DNA of 64,000 bases from Lascolabacillus massiliensis. GTDB lineage: Bacteria > Bacteroidota > Bacteroidia > Bacteroidales > Dysgonomonadaceae. The stretch covers positions 1,095,948 to 1,159,947 of the forward strand of contig NZ_CTEJ01000001.1 of the NCBI RefSeq assembly GCF_001282625.1. Direction: 5' to 3'. The notes below the pieces were generated by a model, which was not told the DNA's origin, ran no database searches, and was given only the letters and a program-made list of their open reading frames with translations. The position numbers were made by a program, and so were the translations under genes. This document shows, piece by piece, positions 45,792-54,767 of this stretch (its first letter is position 1; each line of letters begins with the position of its first letter).

Positions 45792-46316
45792 CTATGTTTT
45801 TAATTTGTGTTCAATTCCATTAGCATCTTTTTTTTCCATATCCAGGATAATGCCTTCTGCGGTAATAAAGCCTCTCTGAGTAGCTGGATTACCATATAAT
45901 AGCGAAAATGGCTCAACATCTTTTGTTACTACACTCCCCGCTCCTATAAATGCATACTCACCAATAACTATTCCTGGAAGAATAGTAGAATTAGCACCTA
46001 TAGTTGCACCTTTTTTTATTATTGTTTTTTTCAGATTCTCTAAGCTATACACCTTTGATCTAGGAACCAGCTCATTGGTAAACGTCACGTTAGGACCGAT
46101 AAAAACATTATCTTCAATAGTAATACCATCCCATATCTGTACACCATTTTTAATAGTAACATTATTCCCTATAATAACTTTGTTCTCAATAAATACATGT
46201 GAGCAAATATTACAATTGTCTCCTACAATCGCCTCTGGAAGTATGACACAGAATTGCCAAACTTCTGTATTTGGTCCGATATTCTTGCTTAGTACATTAG
46301 ATAAAGCGTGTATCAT
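45792..46316 (-). CDS. fdtC: Hexapeptide-repeat sugar N-acetyltransferase (FdtC-like)
   Basis: 174 aa left-handed beta-helix protein. At least eight hexapeptide turns are visible ([81 protein letters not shown]). It would acetylate the 3-amino group made by the aminotransferase, giving dTDP-Fuc3NAc or its isomer. The start codon overlaps the stop of the second ketoisomerase gene by 4 bp, so they are coupled. Confidence 0.85.
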   Translation of the reverse strand: MIHALSNVLSKNIGPNTEVWQFCVILPEAIVGDNCNICSHVFIENKVIIGNNVTIKNGVQIWDGITIEDNVFIGPNVTFTNELVPRSKVYSLENLKKTIIKKGATIGANSTILPGIVIGEYAFIGAGSVVTKDVEPFSLLYGNPATQRGFITAEGIILDMEKKDANGIEHKLKT

Positions 46317-46726
46317 CTTATATATTCTAAAAAATCATCATAATCTCGTAAATAATCATCAGCATCATATGGGTGTGAAGCTAGTACCAAACAAACTGAT
46401 CCGGAAGAAAAGCCTAATTCACCTGCCCATATACCCGGTGGTATATGAAGTCCCATATATGGCCGGTTTAGAGTAACAATTCGTTTTGTTTCCCCATCAT
46501 CTAAGAGAATATCAAACGAACCACTTACTGCTATTAAAAACTGATGGCACTCTTTATGAGCGTGTGCCCCTCTCTCTTCACCGCCAGGAATGTCATATAG
46601 GTAAAAAACTCTGTTTACCTCAAATGGTATTGATTTACCATTCTCTATAACACTCAAATTACCTTTCTCATGATGATGTTTATCAATCTCAATCACGGAA
46701 CAATCATATATAGTTACACTTTTCAT
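46313..46726 (-). CDS. dTDP-4-keto-6-deoxyglucose 3,4-ketoisomerase (FdtA/QdtA family)
   Basis: 137 aa cupin of the WxcM/FdtA family. The catalytic motif RGAHAHKE has both His residues (H55, H57), with the YLYDIPGG and [13 protein letters not shown] segments characteristic of the family. It moves the keto group from C4 to C3 of a dTDP-6-deoxyhexose. FdtA (galacto product) and QdtA (gluco product) cannot be told apart here with confidence. A poly-His stretch (HHHE at 17-20) lies in a loop near the N-terminus. It overlaps neighbours by 4 bp on both sides. Confidence 0.88.
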   Translation of the reverse strand: MKSVTIYDCSVIEIDKHHHEKGNLSVIENGKSIPFEVNRVFYLYDIPGGEERGAHAHKECHQFLIAVSGSFDILLDDGETKRIVTLNRPYMGLHIPPGIWAGELGFSSGSVCLVLASHPYDADDYLRDYDDFLEYIR

Positions 46727-47151
46727 ATTACCTGATCTTTGAATAAACTATAATTATATATGTAATCTGAAAGATCAAACTTTGTAGATGCTAGTATCAT
46801 TGCTACAGAATTTGTTGAGAAGTTAACCATTTGCCTCCAGATGCCATTAGGTACATATAGGCCGTAATATGAACGATTGAGTGAAAATACTTTTCTATCA
46901 CTTCCATCATCAAGAATCACATCAAAACTACCTGAAAGTGCTACAATAAATTCTTCATTTTTGCGATATGCATGACCGCCTCTTACTTCACCTCCAGGTA
47001 CATCATAGATCCAATAAGTTCGTTCTATTTCAAAAGGAATCTGTTTTTTCTCTTCAATTACAGATAGATTTCCCCTTGCATCTAAAATTTTTGGGAGATT
47101 AATAATTTTAGCTTGACTTAATTCCATACCAATCTCATGTTTATATTCCAC
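46723..47151 (-). CDS. FdtA/QdtA-like cupin with altered active-site His
   Basis: 142 aa, a paralog of the following gene with the same layout (IPFEIERTYWIYDVPGG, ALSGSFDVILDDG, NRSYYGLYVPNGIW). The motif reads RGGHAYRK: H60 is kept, but the second His is Tyr (Y62; codon at 46966-46968). FdtA-type enzymes use two His residues here, so this copy may have different stereochemistry, be a structural partner of its neighbour, or be inactive. It is the first sugar gene after wzc and overlaps the second ketoisomerase by 4 bp. Confidence 0.82.
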   Translation of the reverse strand: MEYKHEIGMELSQAKIINLPKILDARGNLSVIEEKKQIPFEIERTYWIYDVPGGEVRGGHAYRKNEEFIVALSGSFDVILDDGSDRKVFSLNRSYYGLYVPNGIWRQMVNFSTNSVAMILASTKFDLSDYIYNYSLFKDQVI

Positions 47152-47184
47152 CTTAATTATATATTATGTTTGTATGTTTGATTA

Positions 47185-49602
47185 CTAATAGCCGTAACCA
47201 TATTTTTTACCAAATCCGTAACGATACTCAGCCGCGTCTAAATTGATTGAATTTAAAATAAAATATAATCGTTTTAATTTTCCCTCTTTATAATGTCTTC
47301 CTGCATCTTCAAGATATTTTTTTGGTGTATATTCAGATCTAGCAATATAAAGATTTATATCAGCTAACCTACTCAGTAAGAATCCATCTGATACCAGTCC
47401 CAATGGAGCTGTATCAATAAAAATAAAATCGAAATCACTCCTCAGATCATTGATCAACTCGTCCAAAACGGGTTTTGCCAGCAATTCATTAGGATTAGGA
47501 GGAATTGCACCTGCGGTTATTACTGAAAGGTTTGGATGCAAACCTGAGGGTTTGACTAACTCATCTTTGGACATTCTCCCTGAAAGATAAAGAGTCATTC
47601 CCTCTTTACTATTTAATCCCAGTTCTTTTGCAAGCTTAGGTTTTCTGATATCCAAATCAATCAATAACACTTTTTTATCAATCATTGCAAGACTCATTGA
47701 TAAATTTATAGAAGTGAAAGTTTTACCATCGCCGCTTATACTCGAAAGTACATTTATGACTTTATTTTCCTTTCCGTTTGTTACAAACATTAGATTTGCA
47801 CGGAGAAGTCTGACCATTTCGTTAAAACTATCATTACCATTTTCAGTAATCAATGTTCGCTCTGTGGCAACTTTGTCATCTGTTTGAGAATCTTTAGCAT
47901 TTCTAATTACTCTTGGTATTTCACCTAATACTGGTACAGTAGTTATCTTCTCTAGTTCTTCTTTTGAAACTATTTGATAACGCAGTAACTCTTTTACCCT
48001 AATTATGATCACAGGAATTATTATGCCTATAACTAAGAATATTCCAAGTATCATTAATTTGCGTGGAAAAACTATTCCGGTAACTCTTATATTGTCAATA
48101 ATCTTTGAGGTTGGTGCTACAGATGCCATATTCATGTATTTCTCTTCTTTTTTCTGGAGTAAAAACAAGAATAGATCCTCTTTTATATTTTGTTGACGCA
48201 TTATGTCAGAATACACACGTTCCTGTTGAGGTATTGCACTTACTCTTGCTCTATTTTGATTATATACTGAAGCAACATCTCTATATTGAATCTCAAGATT
48301 GTTTTTCTCGTTTTGAAGACCAGTTTTTATAGAGTTAAGCATGGAGGATAATTGATAGTTTATGTCAATCATCGACTGGTTACTGCTTGATGCAATACGT
48401 GCCAGTCTATTCCTTTCTAAAACTAAATTATTGTAAGAGCTGATTTGATTAACTAAAGTTTGATTACTGATACCAGAACTTGTAGGAATTAGTTGCTCAT
48501 GATCATTAATATTCTGGACAAAATTATTCAAATTAGTAACTATACTTAGTTGAGACTCAATATCCATCCTCCTCTGTCCTACTGATGCCATTTGTGAGTT
48601 ATACAGATTCGCCTGGGATGCTATATCTGTAAGGCCCTGGGACTGTTTAAAGGTTTGTACCTGACTTTCAACGTCACTCAACTCTCCACTTAATTTGGCT
48701 AGCTGATCCTCAATAAGTTTTGATGTTTTATCTGCTAACTCAATCTGATCCTGAATTCCTTTTTCATTATATGTATCAATGTAATTAATCAGAAACTCTC
48801 TTCCTAAAGCAGGATTGGAACATATAAGTGCAATCTTGGCTACAGAAGAAGTTTTCGACGTTAATTGTATATCAAGGTTTCCAAGAAACATATTAGCTAC
48901 ATCTGCAGGTCTATAAATCATTATATTTAGCATTCTATCCATTGAATGAATAGAAGATGTTGTAGATATTTCAATATTTCCAAATGGTAAATTGATAGTG
49001 CTATCACCAGGAGATAAGCTAAAGTGATATTTACTTTTATTGTACTCAACCAGAAGATCGTAATTACCTGTATGGTAAGTTTTTACATTAATATTTATAA
49101 CATCTGTAAGTTTATCCAGGTCACTATCAGCCATTCTTATTAAAACCGGACTTTCTTCACCATACAAACTTTTGGTTTTTCTGGTTAAGAATGGAAGTGT
49201 ATTATCTTTTAATCCAATTTTTCGAAGAATACTCAGTTGACTTAATTCTGTATAAAAAGCATATAATCCAAGTTCTCTTACAACACTTTCTACAATCAAT
49301 GTTTTCTTTAGTATTTCAACCTCATTATCAGCATTATTCCTTCTTGAGACTATCCCCATCTCTCTGAAAGTAGTTACTTCAGAAGCTCCTCCTTTTTGAT
49401 CATCATTGAACAATATCGCAGTTTCAAGTTGATATTTAGGCAGAGAGTAATAAATAAATGCTACAGCTAAAAAAATACATATGAATAAAGAAAGCAGAAA
49501 CCATTTCCAGTGGATTAGATATTTCATAAGGATGCCAAGAATATCTATTGGTTTATCGGCCAGCTTATTAAATTCAAGTTCCACTTCGGAATACATGTTC
49601 AT
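47185..49602 (-). CDS. wzc: Wzc-like polysaccharide co-polymerase / tyrosine autokinase
   Basis: 805 aa. An N-terminal Wzz domain with the first membrane helix (about 30-52) leads to a long periplasmic coiled-coil region (about 55-520; GNVR-type PQQERVYSDIMRQQ). A second helix (about 520-540) precedes a BY-kinase domain (about 575-805) with Walker A SSISGDGKTFTSINL, Walker A' LLIDLDIRKP and Walker B FIFIDTAPLG. The C-terminal tail has clustered Tyr (AEYRYGFGKKYGYGY) that are the autophosphorylation sites. It controls chain length and export with the Wza-like protein 33 bp upstream. No separate Wzb phosphatase is seen in the operon. Confidence 0.95.
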   Translation of the reverse strand: MNMYSEVELEFNKLADKPIDILGILMKYLIHWKWFLLSLFICIFLAVAFIYYSLPKYQLETAILFNDDQKGGASEVTTFREMGIVSRRNNADNEVEILKKTLIVESVVRELGLYAFYTELSQLSILRKIGLKDNTLPFLTRKTKSLYGEESPVLIRMADSDLDKLTDVININVKTYHTGNYDLLVEYNKSKYHFSLSPGDSTINLPFGNIEISTTSSIHSMDRMLNIMIYRPADVANMFLGNLDIQLTSKTSSVAKIALICSNPALGREFLINYIDTYNEKGIQDQIELADKTSKLIEDQLAKLSGELSDVESQVQTFKQSQGLTDIASQANLYNSQMASVGQRRMDIESQLSIVTNLNNFVQNINDHEQLIPTSSGISNQTLVNQISSYNNLVLERNRLARIASSSNQSMIDINYQLSSMLNSIKTGLQNEKNNLEIQYRDVASVYNQNRARVSAIPQQERVYSDIMRQQNIKEDLFLFLLQKKEEKYMNMASVAPTSKIIDNIRVTGIVFPRKLMILGIFLVIGIIIPVIIIRVKELLRYQIVSKEELEKITTVPVLGEIPRVIRNAKDSQTDDKVATERTLITENGNDSFNEMVRLLRANLMFVTNGKENKVINVLSSISGDGKTFTSINLSMSLAMIDKKVLLIDLDIRKPKLAKELGLNSKEGMTLYLSGRMSKDELVKPSGLHPNLSVITAGAIPPNPNELLAKPVLDELINDLRSDFDFIFIDTAPLGLVSDGFLLSRLADINLYIARSEYTPKKYLEDAGRHYKEGKLKRLYFILNSINLDAAEYRYGFGKKYGYGY

Positions 49603-49634
49603 AATACTATTTATTAATCAAATTGTTTACTAAT

Positions 49635-50420
49635 TTATCTGGTTATCCCAAATATTGTAACTGCCATTGTTGCCAGTGAAATCAATACAGATAAGGTAGA
49701 GATTCTGTGTGTCTCAGCTGCTCCATATTTTGATGAATTTGCTCTGGATTGATTGGGTTCTACATATACAACATCATTTTGCTCAAGGAAGTATCCAGGA
49801 GAATTAAAGACATTCCTGTCATTTAAATTCAATGTGTAGACATTTACATTACCTTCAGGATCTGCTCTTAATACTTTGACATTATTACGTTTACCATATA
49901 TTGTCATATCATTTGCCAAAGCTAATCCCTCAAAAATTGTTAATTGTTCATTAACAGATTCATACTTCCCGGGTCTATTGACTTCACCTAATATATTTAC
50001 TGTGAAGTTTAATATTCTAATTGTAACTACCGGCATTTCTCCAGTAAAGAAGGGTGCAAGCTTAGCAGAAATTTGTTCTTCAAGTTCTTTTGTGGTCAAT
50101 CCCTTAACCGATAAAGTACCAAATACAGGGAAATCTATATTTCCATCATTGTCCACAAGAAAGTTTTGTAAGGTTTGATTGGCATAACCCACCATTCCCT
50201 GTGGCTGTGGCATCAATAGATTATATCTTCTTGATGCTTCAGGCTCACTACTTACAACTGTAATTGATAATATATCCTTAGATTTAATCCTGGCATCAAA
50301 AACACCCTGATTAATGTTTGCTATTCCTGACTCGGCATTCTGCAAATATGCAATATCTCTAACCTGAGTACAAGACACTGAAAACGTAATGAACAAAAAC
50401 AGGTAAATTAGTTTCTTCAT
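49635..50420 (-). CDS. wza: Wza-like polysaccharide export lipoprotein
   Basis: 261 aa. Signal peptide with a lipobox-like FSVSC (C17). A polysaccharide-export (poly_export) domain (about 45-140; KSKDILSITVVSSEPEA, VDNDGNIDFPVFGTLSVKGL) and one SLBB beta-grasp domain (about 145-220) follow. A C-terminal hydrophobic segment (about 238-258) could cross the membrane. It is shorter than E. coli Wza (379 aa), as is usual in this phylum. First gene of the operon, with a long leader (about 150 nt) and an inverted repeat at the predicted start of transcription. Confidence 0.93.
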   Translation of the reverse strand: MKKLIYLFLFITFSVSCTQVRDIAYLQNAESGIANINQGVFDARIKSKDILSITVVSSEPEASRRYNLLMPQPQGMVGYANQTLQNFLVDNDGNIDFPVFGTLSVKGLTTKELEEQISAKLAPFFTGEMPVVTIRILNFTVNILGEVNRPGKYESVNEQLTIFEGLALANDMTIYGKRNNVKVLRADPEGNVNVYTLNLNDRNVFNSPGYFLEQNDVVYVEPNQSRANSSKYGAAETHRISTLSVLISLATMAVTIFGITR

Positions 50421-50555
50421 TTGTAGTGCGCGTTTTAAAAATTATTATTATTTCAATTTCATGTATGCCTATGACATGAAATCTTCGTAATTTTGCAGAA
50501 CAATATCCAGTATTGTCTTTTAGTTACGAAAAAAATTATATGACACCTCAATTAT

Positions 50556-50574
50556 CTTAACTAACTTAGTTAAG
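50556..50574. promoter_or_regulatory. Dyad at the start of the polysaccharide-operon transcript
   Basis: CTTAACTAACTTAGTTAAG is an interrupted palindrome (CTTAACTAA with TTAGTTAAG). It lies just downstream of the predicted -7 element, where a bound repressor would block transcription. Confidence 0.4.
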
Positions 50575-50579
50575 CATCG

Positions 50580-50587
50580 CAAATATA
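50580..50587 (-). promoter_or_regulatory. -7 element of the polysaccharide operon
   Basis: Minus strand TATATTTG matches TAnnTTTG. The leader would be about 150 nt. The -33 position has only a weak match. Confidence 0.5.
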
Positions 50588-50790
50588 ACAGCCCAAATTA
50601 CAGAAGTTCGAAGAAAAAATATTACATAAACTTACATTCGGTTGTTAAATATTTCTGAGACCCTTTGTAGGACTTGGATAAAAGAATCTGTTAATTATAA
50701 TCTTTCTAAATAACATTTTTTCCTTAGTTAATGCCAACTAATTCTTACTAAAATGAACAAATTAATTGCTATTTGATTGTTTTTTAAGAT

Positions 50791-50818
50791 TTTGGCAAGA
50801 AAATAATTACTATTTTTG
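50791..50818 (+). promoter_or_regulatory. Possible promoter of the beta-helix gene
   Basis: TTTG at 50791-50794 and TATTTTTG at 50811-50818 match both boxes, but the 16-bp spacer is shorter than the usual 19-21. The leader would be about 215 nt. Confidence 0.4.
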
Positions 50819-51037
50819 CAGCGGAAATCAATATGTAAATACTCTGTTTTTCTTGAAGTATTTGTACATAGATATAGTACCACAAGTTACTTTTCTAATT
50901 TAGAAAATTCAAAAATAATAACGAATTTCTTCTTTGTTTATTTGTATAATAAACACCACAAGAATGCATGAATGTTTAAGTAAAACAGGTTTGCTACAAT
51001 ATTGTATTTATTTTTTTTAAACAAACTCACACACACA

Positions 51038-52360
51038 ATGAAAAAAAGAAACGTCACTGCACTACTAAGTATTGTATTCCTATTTATATCACTCCAGATG
51101 TCATTTGGACAAGGAGCAAGATATACCGGGACATACAAAAAATCTGCGCCTATACAACATAATGGCGTAAGCAATATTGTTATAGAAGGAGTAGAGATAT
51201 CAAATGAAAATAGTTATGCGATAGTACTCTACAATAGTCAGAATGTAACAATAAGGAATTCAAAATTTGGTCCAACGCCTTTAAAAACAGCGATTTACCT
51301 TTACAACTGTAAAAACATTACTATTATCGATAATACATTTAATGATGTACAATCGGCACTAGTAGCATCCACTTCTCAGGGTATCAAATTTGAGTATAAC
51401 GATGTAACTAACGTTGTTGGTAAATTGAGAGGCGCAAAAGAAGTTGGAGTATTGGCTCAGTTTATACAGGTAACCGGAGCTGGAAACAGTGTAAGTTACA
51501 ATGTAAATGAGAATTTCCCTGGTCAGAGCGATCCTGAAGACCTTATTAACATCAATCAGTCAAGCGGTACAGCCCAAAGTCCTATTGTTGTTAAAGGCAA
51601 CTGGATCAGAGGTGGTGGTCCATCGGTTTCAGGTGGAGGTATCAACCTTGGTGATTTAAACGGTGCATACCAGGTAGCTGAAGATAACATTTTGGTTAAT
51701 CCGGGTCAGTATGGTATTGCTATCTCAGGTGGTCATGATATGGCACTTAAGAACAATACTGTATATGCTAAGAGAGACAACTTTACAAATGTTGGACTTA
51801 TTGCCGTAAACTGGTATGAAGGTCAGGCATACAACATTACTGTAAGTGGTAATAAAATTAATTATACCAATAAGGATGGAGCTCAGAATAGCTGGTGGAT
51901 ATATCAGAATGTTGAACCTGTTGCAGGAAAATCTACTAATGAATATCGTCCTGATATAACTGAATCTATTTTACCAAAACAAATTATTGGTAGAGCTAGA
52001 AACGGTGTTGTAACACCACCTCCTACTACACAACCAGAGCCGGATCCAACTCCTGAGCCAGAACCAACTCCTGGACAGGACCCAACTCCTAACCCAGGTG
52101 TTGATGATGGATCAAAAATAGTTAATCATCCTTCTATCAGAGTTTATAAAGATAGATTCAATAGAGTATGTATTTTAAACATTGGTAGTATTTATCCGGG
52201 AGCAACTGTTACTGCTACAGTTAAAAGTCATAACTTAGCACACACGCAAAGATTAACCGGATATCACACCGCTATTAATTATACTGTTCCTTCAGGAATG
52301 GTAGTGGATGTTGTTGTTAAAAACGGCAATAGAATGAACTACACACAACTTTCATTCTAA
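51038..52360 (+). CDS. Secreted right-handed parallel beta-helix protein
   Basis: 440 aa from the ATG at 51038. An in-frame ATG at 51002 would add 12 residues before an otherwise perfect signal peptide (MKKRNVTALLSIVFLFI, ending SFG), so I prefer the later start. Residues about 25-310 show beta-helix rungs (NIVIEGVEISN, VTIRNSKFG, ITIIDNTFND, IKFEYNDVTN, GNWIRGGG, YNITVSGNKI). A Pro/Thr/Glu-rich linker (coded at about 52015-52110) leads to a C-terminal beta domain of about 80 residues with no recognised family. Such folds occur in polysaccharide lyases and hydrolases. No catalytic residues could be identified. It is divergent from the polysaccharide operon, so acting on that polymer is a reasonable guess. 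Confidence 0.82.
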   Translation: MKKRNVTALLSIVFLFISLQMSFGQGARYTGTYKKSAPIQHNGVSNIVIEGVEISNENSYAIVLYNSQNVTIRNSKFGPTPLKTAIYLYNCKNITIIDNTFNDVQSALVASTSQGIKFEYNDVTNVVGKLRGAKEVGVLAQFIQVTGAGNSVSYNVNENFPGQSDPEDLININQSSGTAQSPIVVKGNWIRGGGPSVSGGGINLGDLNGAYQVAEDNILVNPGQYGIAISGGHDMALKNNTVYAKRDNFTNVGLIAVNWYEGQAYNITVSGNKINYTNKDGAQNSWWIYQNVEPVAGKSTNEYRPDITESILPKQIIGRARNGVVTPPPTTQPEPDPTPEPEPTPGQDPTPNPGVDDGSKIVNHPSIRVYKDRFNRVCILNIGSIYPGATVTATVKSHNLAHTQRLTGYHTAINYTVPSGMVVDVVVKNGNRMNYTQLSF

Positions 52361-52399
52361 CCATCAAACAAACACTTTCAATATAACAAACTACAAAAT

Positions 52400-52849
52400 A
52401 TGAATAAGATAATATATTTATTTGCTATCATTGCTACAATGGTAATGATTGCATCTTGTGAAAAAGAGGATTTTCAAGATAACAATATTGAAGAGCAATT
52501 CTCAACATCAGTTCCTGGTAGCTGGGAGGTTAAAGCATATTTAAATGATTCAATTATTTATGACACTTTCAACATATTCACCTCAGGTATATCAGGAGAC
52601 TCAATTGTAATAAATGACACAATCGTAAACTTCTGGAATTTTCAGGTTAAAGCGAGTGTTGATGGTAAAAGCAACACTTTCCAGACTAAACTGTCAACAA
52701 ACGAGTTAGTTAATGATTTTGCTATTGGCGTAAAAATACCAGTAGGGAAAATTATTGATTCAGATAGCATCTATATGGAGATGCAATTTGAAGATGACAT
52801 AACTCCATTTGGCAACACATACCAAATTAAGGGTCATAGAGTTAAATAA
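52400..52849 (+). CDS. Small lipoprotein, possibly lipid-binding-hydrolase-like
   Basis: 149 aa. Signal peptide with lipobox IASC (C20). The mature part is a small beta-rich domain: SVPGSWEVKAYLND, VINDTIVNFWNFQVKASVDGKSNTFQTKL, IYMEMQFEDD, YQIKGHRVK. The start (GSW-V near the N-terminus, then a beta-barrel rhythm) resembles the Bacteroidota family called lipid-binding putative hydrolase, but this is a weak resemblance. It lies 39 bp after the beta-helix gene on the same strand, so the two are probably one operon. Confidence 0.72.
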   Translation: MNKIIYLFAIIATMVMIASCEKEDFQDNNIEEQFSTSVPGSWEVKAYLNDSIIYDTFNIFTSGISGDSIVINDTIVNFWNFQVKASVDGKSNTFQTKLSTNELVNDFAIGVKIPVGKIIDSDSIYMEMQFEDDITPFGNTYQIKGHRVK

Positions 52850-52861
52850 ACTAATTTATTG

Positions 52862-53674
52862 TCACATGTCAAATTCTTCAACTAACCACTGATCATTGTC
52901 TTCATTATTAACGACTTCTTTAAGTGTATCCAACAACTCTTTTTTATTTAGGATATTAAGTTTTTTGTTGATGCGATGAATTGTGACAAAAACTGAATCA
53001 AGTGTTCTATTAGTTATTGTAGCAATATCTTTGGTTTCCATATTATTTACGAGTAATCCACACAAAATGACTTCTCTATGAGATAAAGTAGGGAAAGCTT
53101 TTTGGATTACTCGTAATTCTTTTTCATAATATACAATATCGTCAAGCGTAAGTTGCTGATTCTCGTCTCTGAAATATTTTTTCATCATAGAATCAAGCAT
53201 GTTTTTACCAGTTCGATTAAGATACGGTTTCAGTTTAACAATTTCCTCTTTAATATTATATAGTGATGATATTGATGCAACTGAGTATTTTTCAGAAGCT
53301 TTGGTAAAATGTATAATATATATATCACCAAGAAAAGGGTTTGTAATATGAGTAAGTGAGTAATTCATAATCTCATGTTTTCCATTAAGAAGAATAACAT
53401 GTACTTTCTGATTTGTAATGACACCCATGACCTCATTCTTCAATATATCTGTAAAGTATGGATTCATTTTTTTCCATGCCTTTAAGTCGAAAGTCTCATC
53501 CTCCCTCATACCTAAAGTATCATAAGCACGTTTATTTAGTATTACATCATTAGAGCTTTCAAAAAAAATTGCAGTAGGATAAGGAATCTCATTAATATCG
53601 ACTATTATTTTATCTCTTGATTGGATATTTCTACCCAACCTAAGCTCTACTTTTGGAGAGTTCATAGTAAGCAT
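52862..53674 (-). CDS. LuxR-type transcriptional regulator with PAS-like sensor
   Basis: 270 aa. Residues about 20-125 look like a PAS domain (PTAIFFESSNDVILNKRAYDTLGM, then strands VHVILLNGKHEIMNYSL and IYIIHFTK). A helical linker precedes a C-terminal LuxR/FixJ-type helix-turn-helix (about 195-250; LSHREVILCGLLVNNMETKDIA, SVFVTIHRINKKLNI). The ATG at 53674 or the one three codons later could start translation. It converges on the small lipoprotein gene with a 12-bp gap. By place it may control the beta-helix gene or the polysaccharide operon; no site is shown. Confidence 0.82.
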   Translation of the reverse strand: MLTMNSPKVELRLGRNIQSRDKIIVDINEIPYPTAIFFESSNDVILNKRAYDTLGMREDETFDLKAWKKMNPYFTDILKNEVMGVITNQKVHVILLNGKHEIMNYSLTHITNPFLGDIYIIHFTKASEKYSVASISSLYNIKEEIVKLKPYLNRTGKNMLDSMMKKYFRDENQQLTLDDIVYYEKELRVIQKAFPTLSHREVILCGLLVNNMETKDIATITNRTLDSVFVTIHRINKKLNILNKKELLDTLKEVVNNEDNDQWLVEEFDM

Positions 53675-53842
53675 TGATTTTTAAAATTTGTCACAAATAT
53701 ATAATTATTGTGTGATAATATATTATAGTACAAATAAAAAAACCTTACAAAAACTTAGTTAATAAATATGTAGTAATTTACTACTCTATAAATCAACCAC
53801 TTACAAAATTTAAATTTTACCATGTAAGTAATTGTTTTTAAT

Positions 53843-53882
53843 GGTATAAAAAATAAAAGCCCGGTACAAAAGTACCGGGCTT
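53843..53882 (-). terminator. Terminator of rpsP
   Basis: AAGCCCGGTAC/GTACCGGGCTT, an 11-bp perfect stem with AAAA loop, followed on the minus strand by a T-rich run. It is the strongest hairpin in the window. Confidence 0.9.
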
Positions 53883-53942
53883 AATAAGTATTAAAGTTTT
53901 TTTATTCCAGCGTTCTCTATATTTTCTAACTAAATATAAGTT

Positions 53943-54509
53943 TTACTCTTCTATTTTCTCTTCTGTAGCAGGAGCTTCTTCAGCGGTAGCTGTATCCTCA
54001 GTGGCGGTTGTCTCTTCAGTTTGCTCTTCAGGAGCGTTTGCAGCCTCTTCTTCCGCTTTCTTTTTCGCCAAAGCTTCAGCACGAGATTTATTTACCTCTT
54101 TCTCTGCTTCCAGTCGCGCTTTTTCTTCAGCACGTGCTTTTTCTGCATCTTTGGTCATAGCAGATTTTTCTGAGTTCAATTTGTTGCTTTTCCATGCTTC
54201 AAATCTCCTTTCTGCTTCAGCTTCATCAAATGCGCCTTTTGCAACACCTCCCAAAAGGTGCTTTTTCAATAGAACACCCTCATTTGATAGTATATTTCGT
54301 ACTGTATCAGTTGGTTGTGCTCCTGTTTGCATCCAATACAAAGCTCTATCGAAATCTAAAGTGATTGTAGCAGGATTTGTGTTCGGATTATAAGAACCTA
54401 TCCTCTCAATATACTTTCCATCACGTGGAGCTCTGCTATCTGCAACAATAATTTGGTAGAATGGATGATTTTTACGTCCTCTTCTCTGTAGTCTTAATTT
54501 AGTTGCCAT
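53943..54509 (-). CDS. rpsP: 30S ribosomal protein S16 with long acidic/Ala-rich extension
   Basis: 188 aa, twice the usual length (80-90). Residues 1-80 are S16: [41 protein letters not shown], and the [19 protein letters not shown] end. Residues about 95-150 form a charged helix rich in Lys, Glu and Ala. The last 35 are Ala/Thr/Glu. Long S16 tails are known in Bacteroidota; their role is unclear. It is a single gene with a consensus promoter and a strong terminator. rimM and trmD, often beside rpsP in other phyla, are absent here. Confidence 0.95.
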   Translation of the reverse strand: MATKLRLQRRGRKNHPFYQIIVADSRAPRDGKYIERIGSYNPNTNPATITLDFDRALYWMQTGAQPTDTVRNILSNEGVLLKKHLLGGVAKGAFDEAEAERRFEAWKSNKLNSEKSAMTKDAEKARAEEKARLEAEKEVNKSRAEALAKKKAEEEAANAPEEQTEETTATEDTATAEEAPATEEKIEE

Positions 54510-54549
54510 TTAGTAGTTCTTTAATGAGTTTATATTGTATTTGCGGCTG

Positions 54550-54580
54550 CAAAGATAGTAATTAATTACATCTCTTCAAA
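54550..54580 (-). promoter_or_regulatory. Promoter of rpsP
   Basis: Minus strand TTTG (54580-54577), a 19-bp spacer, then TATCTTTG (54557-54550), 41 bp before the ATG. Full consensus match. Confidence 0.8.
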
Positions 54581-54742
54581 GCTGATCCTCTCATTTTTAT
54601 CTTAAATCAAGTAAATAGAGTTTTCAGACTATCATTTGTAATAGTATCAGTAAAATTACCCTCGTATGAATTCCCCTCAAACATAATATTTAATGTTATA
54701 ATTATCAGTCAATAATAATATTTTTTATGTAAACAATTTTCT

Positions 54743-54750
54743 TATATTTG
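54743..54750 (+). promoter_or_regulatory. -7 element of the 597-aa regulator gene
   Basis: TATATTTG fits TAnnTTTG and lies 17 bp before the ATG. The -33 area is T-rich without a clear TTTG. Confidence 0.5.
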
Positions 54751-54767
54751 TAAAAAAATATTTAACC

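Larger units (their letters stand above)
50421..51037. other. Divergent control region of the polysaccharide operon and beta-helix gene
   Basis: 617 bp without a credible gene. It holds a -7 element and a 19-bp dyad for the operon (minus strand), a promoter-like pair for the beta-helix gene (plus strand), and long untranslated leaders on both sides. No riboswitch or known antiterminator site was recognised. Confidence 0.6.

Noticed and set aside
51002..51037. Earlier start codon of the beta-helix gene
   Set aside because: The extra 12 residues would precede an ideal Lys-rich signal peptide start at 51038.
50938..51174. 78-aa minus-strand ORF before the beta-helix gene
   Set aside because: It overlaps the signal-peptide region of the real gene and has no recognisable features.
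54001..54393. 130-aa ORF antisense to rpsP
   Set aside because: Ser/Ala/Phe-rich mirror of the Glu/Ala-coding tail of S16; a shadow of the real gene.
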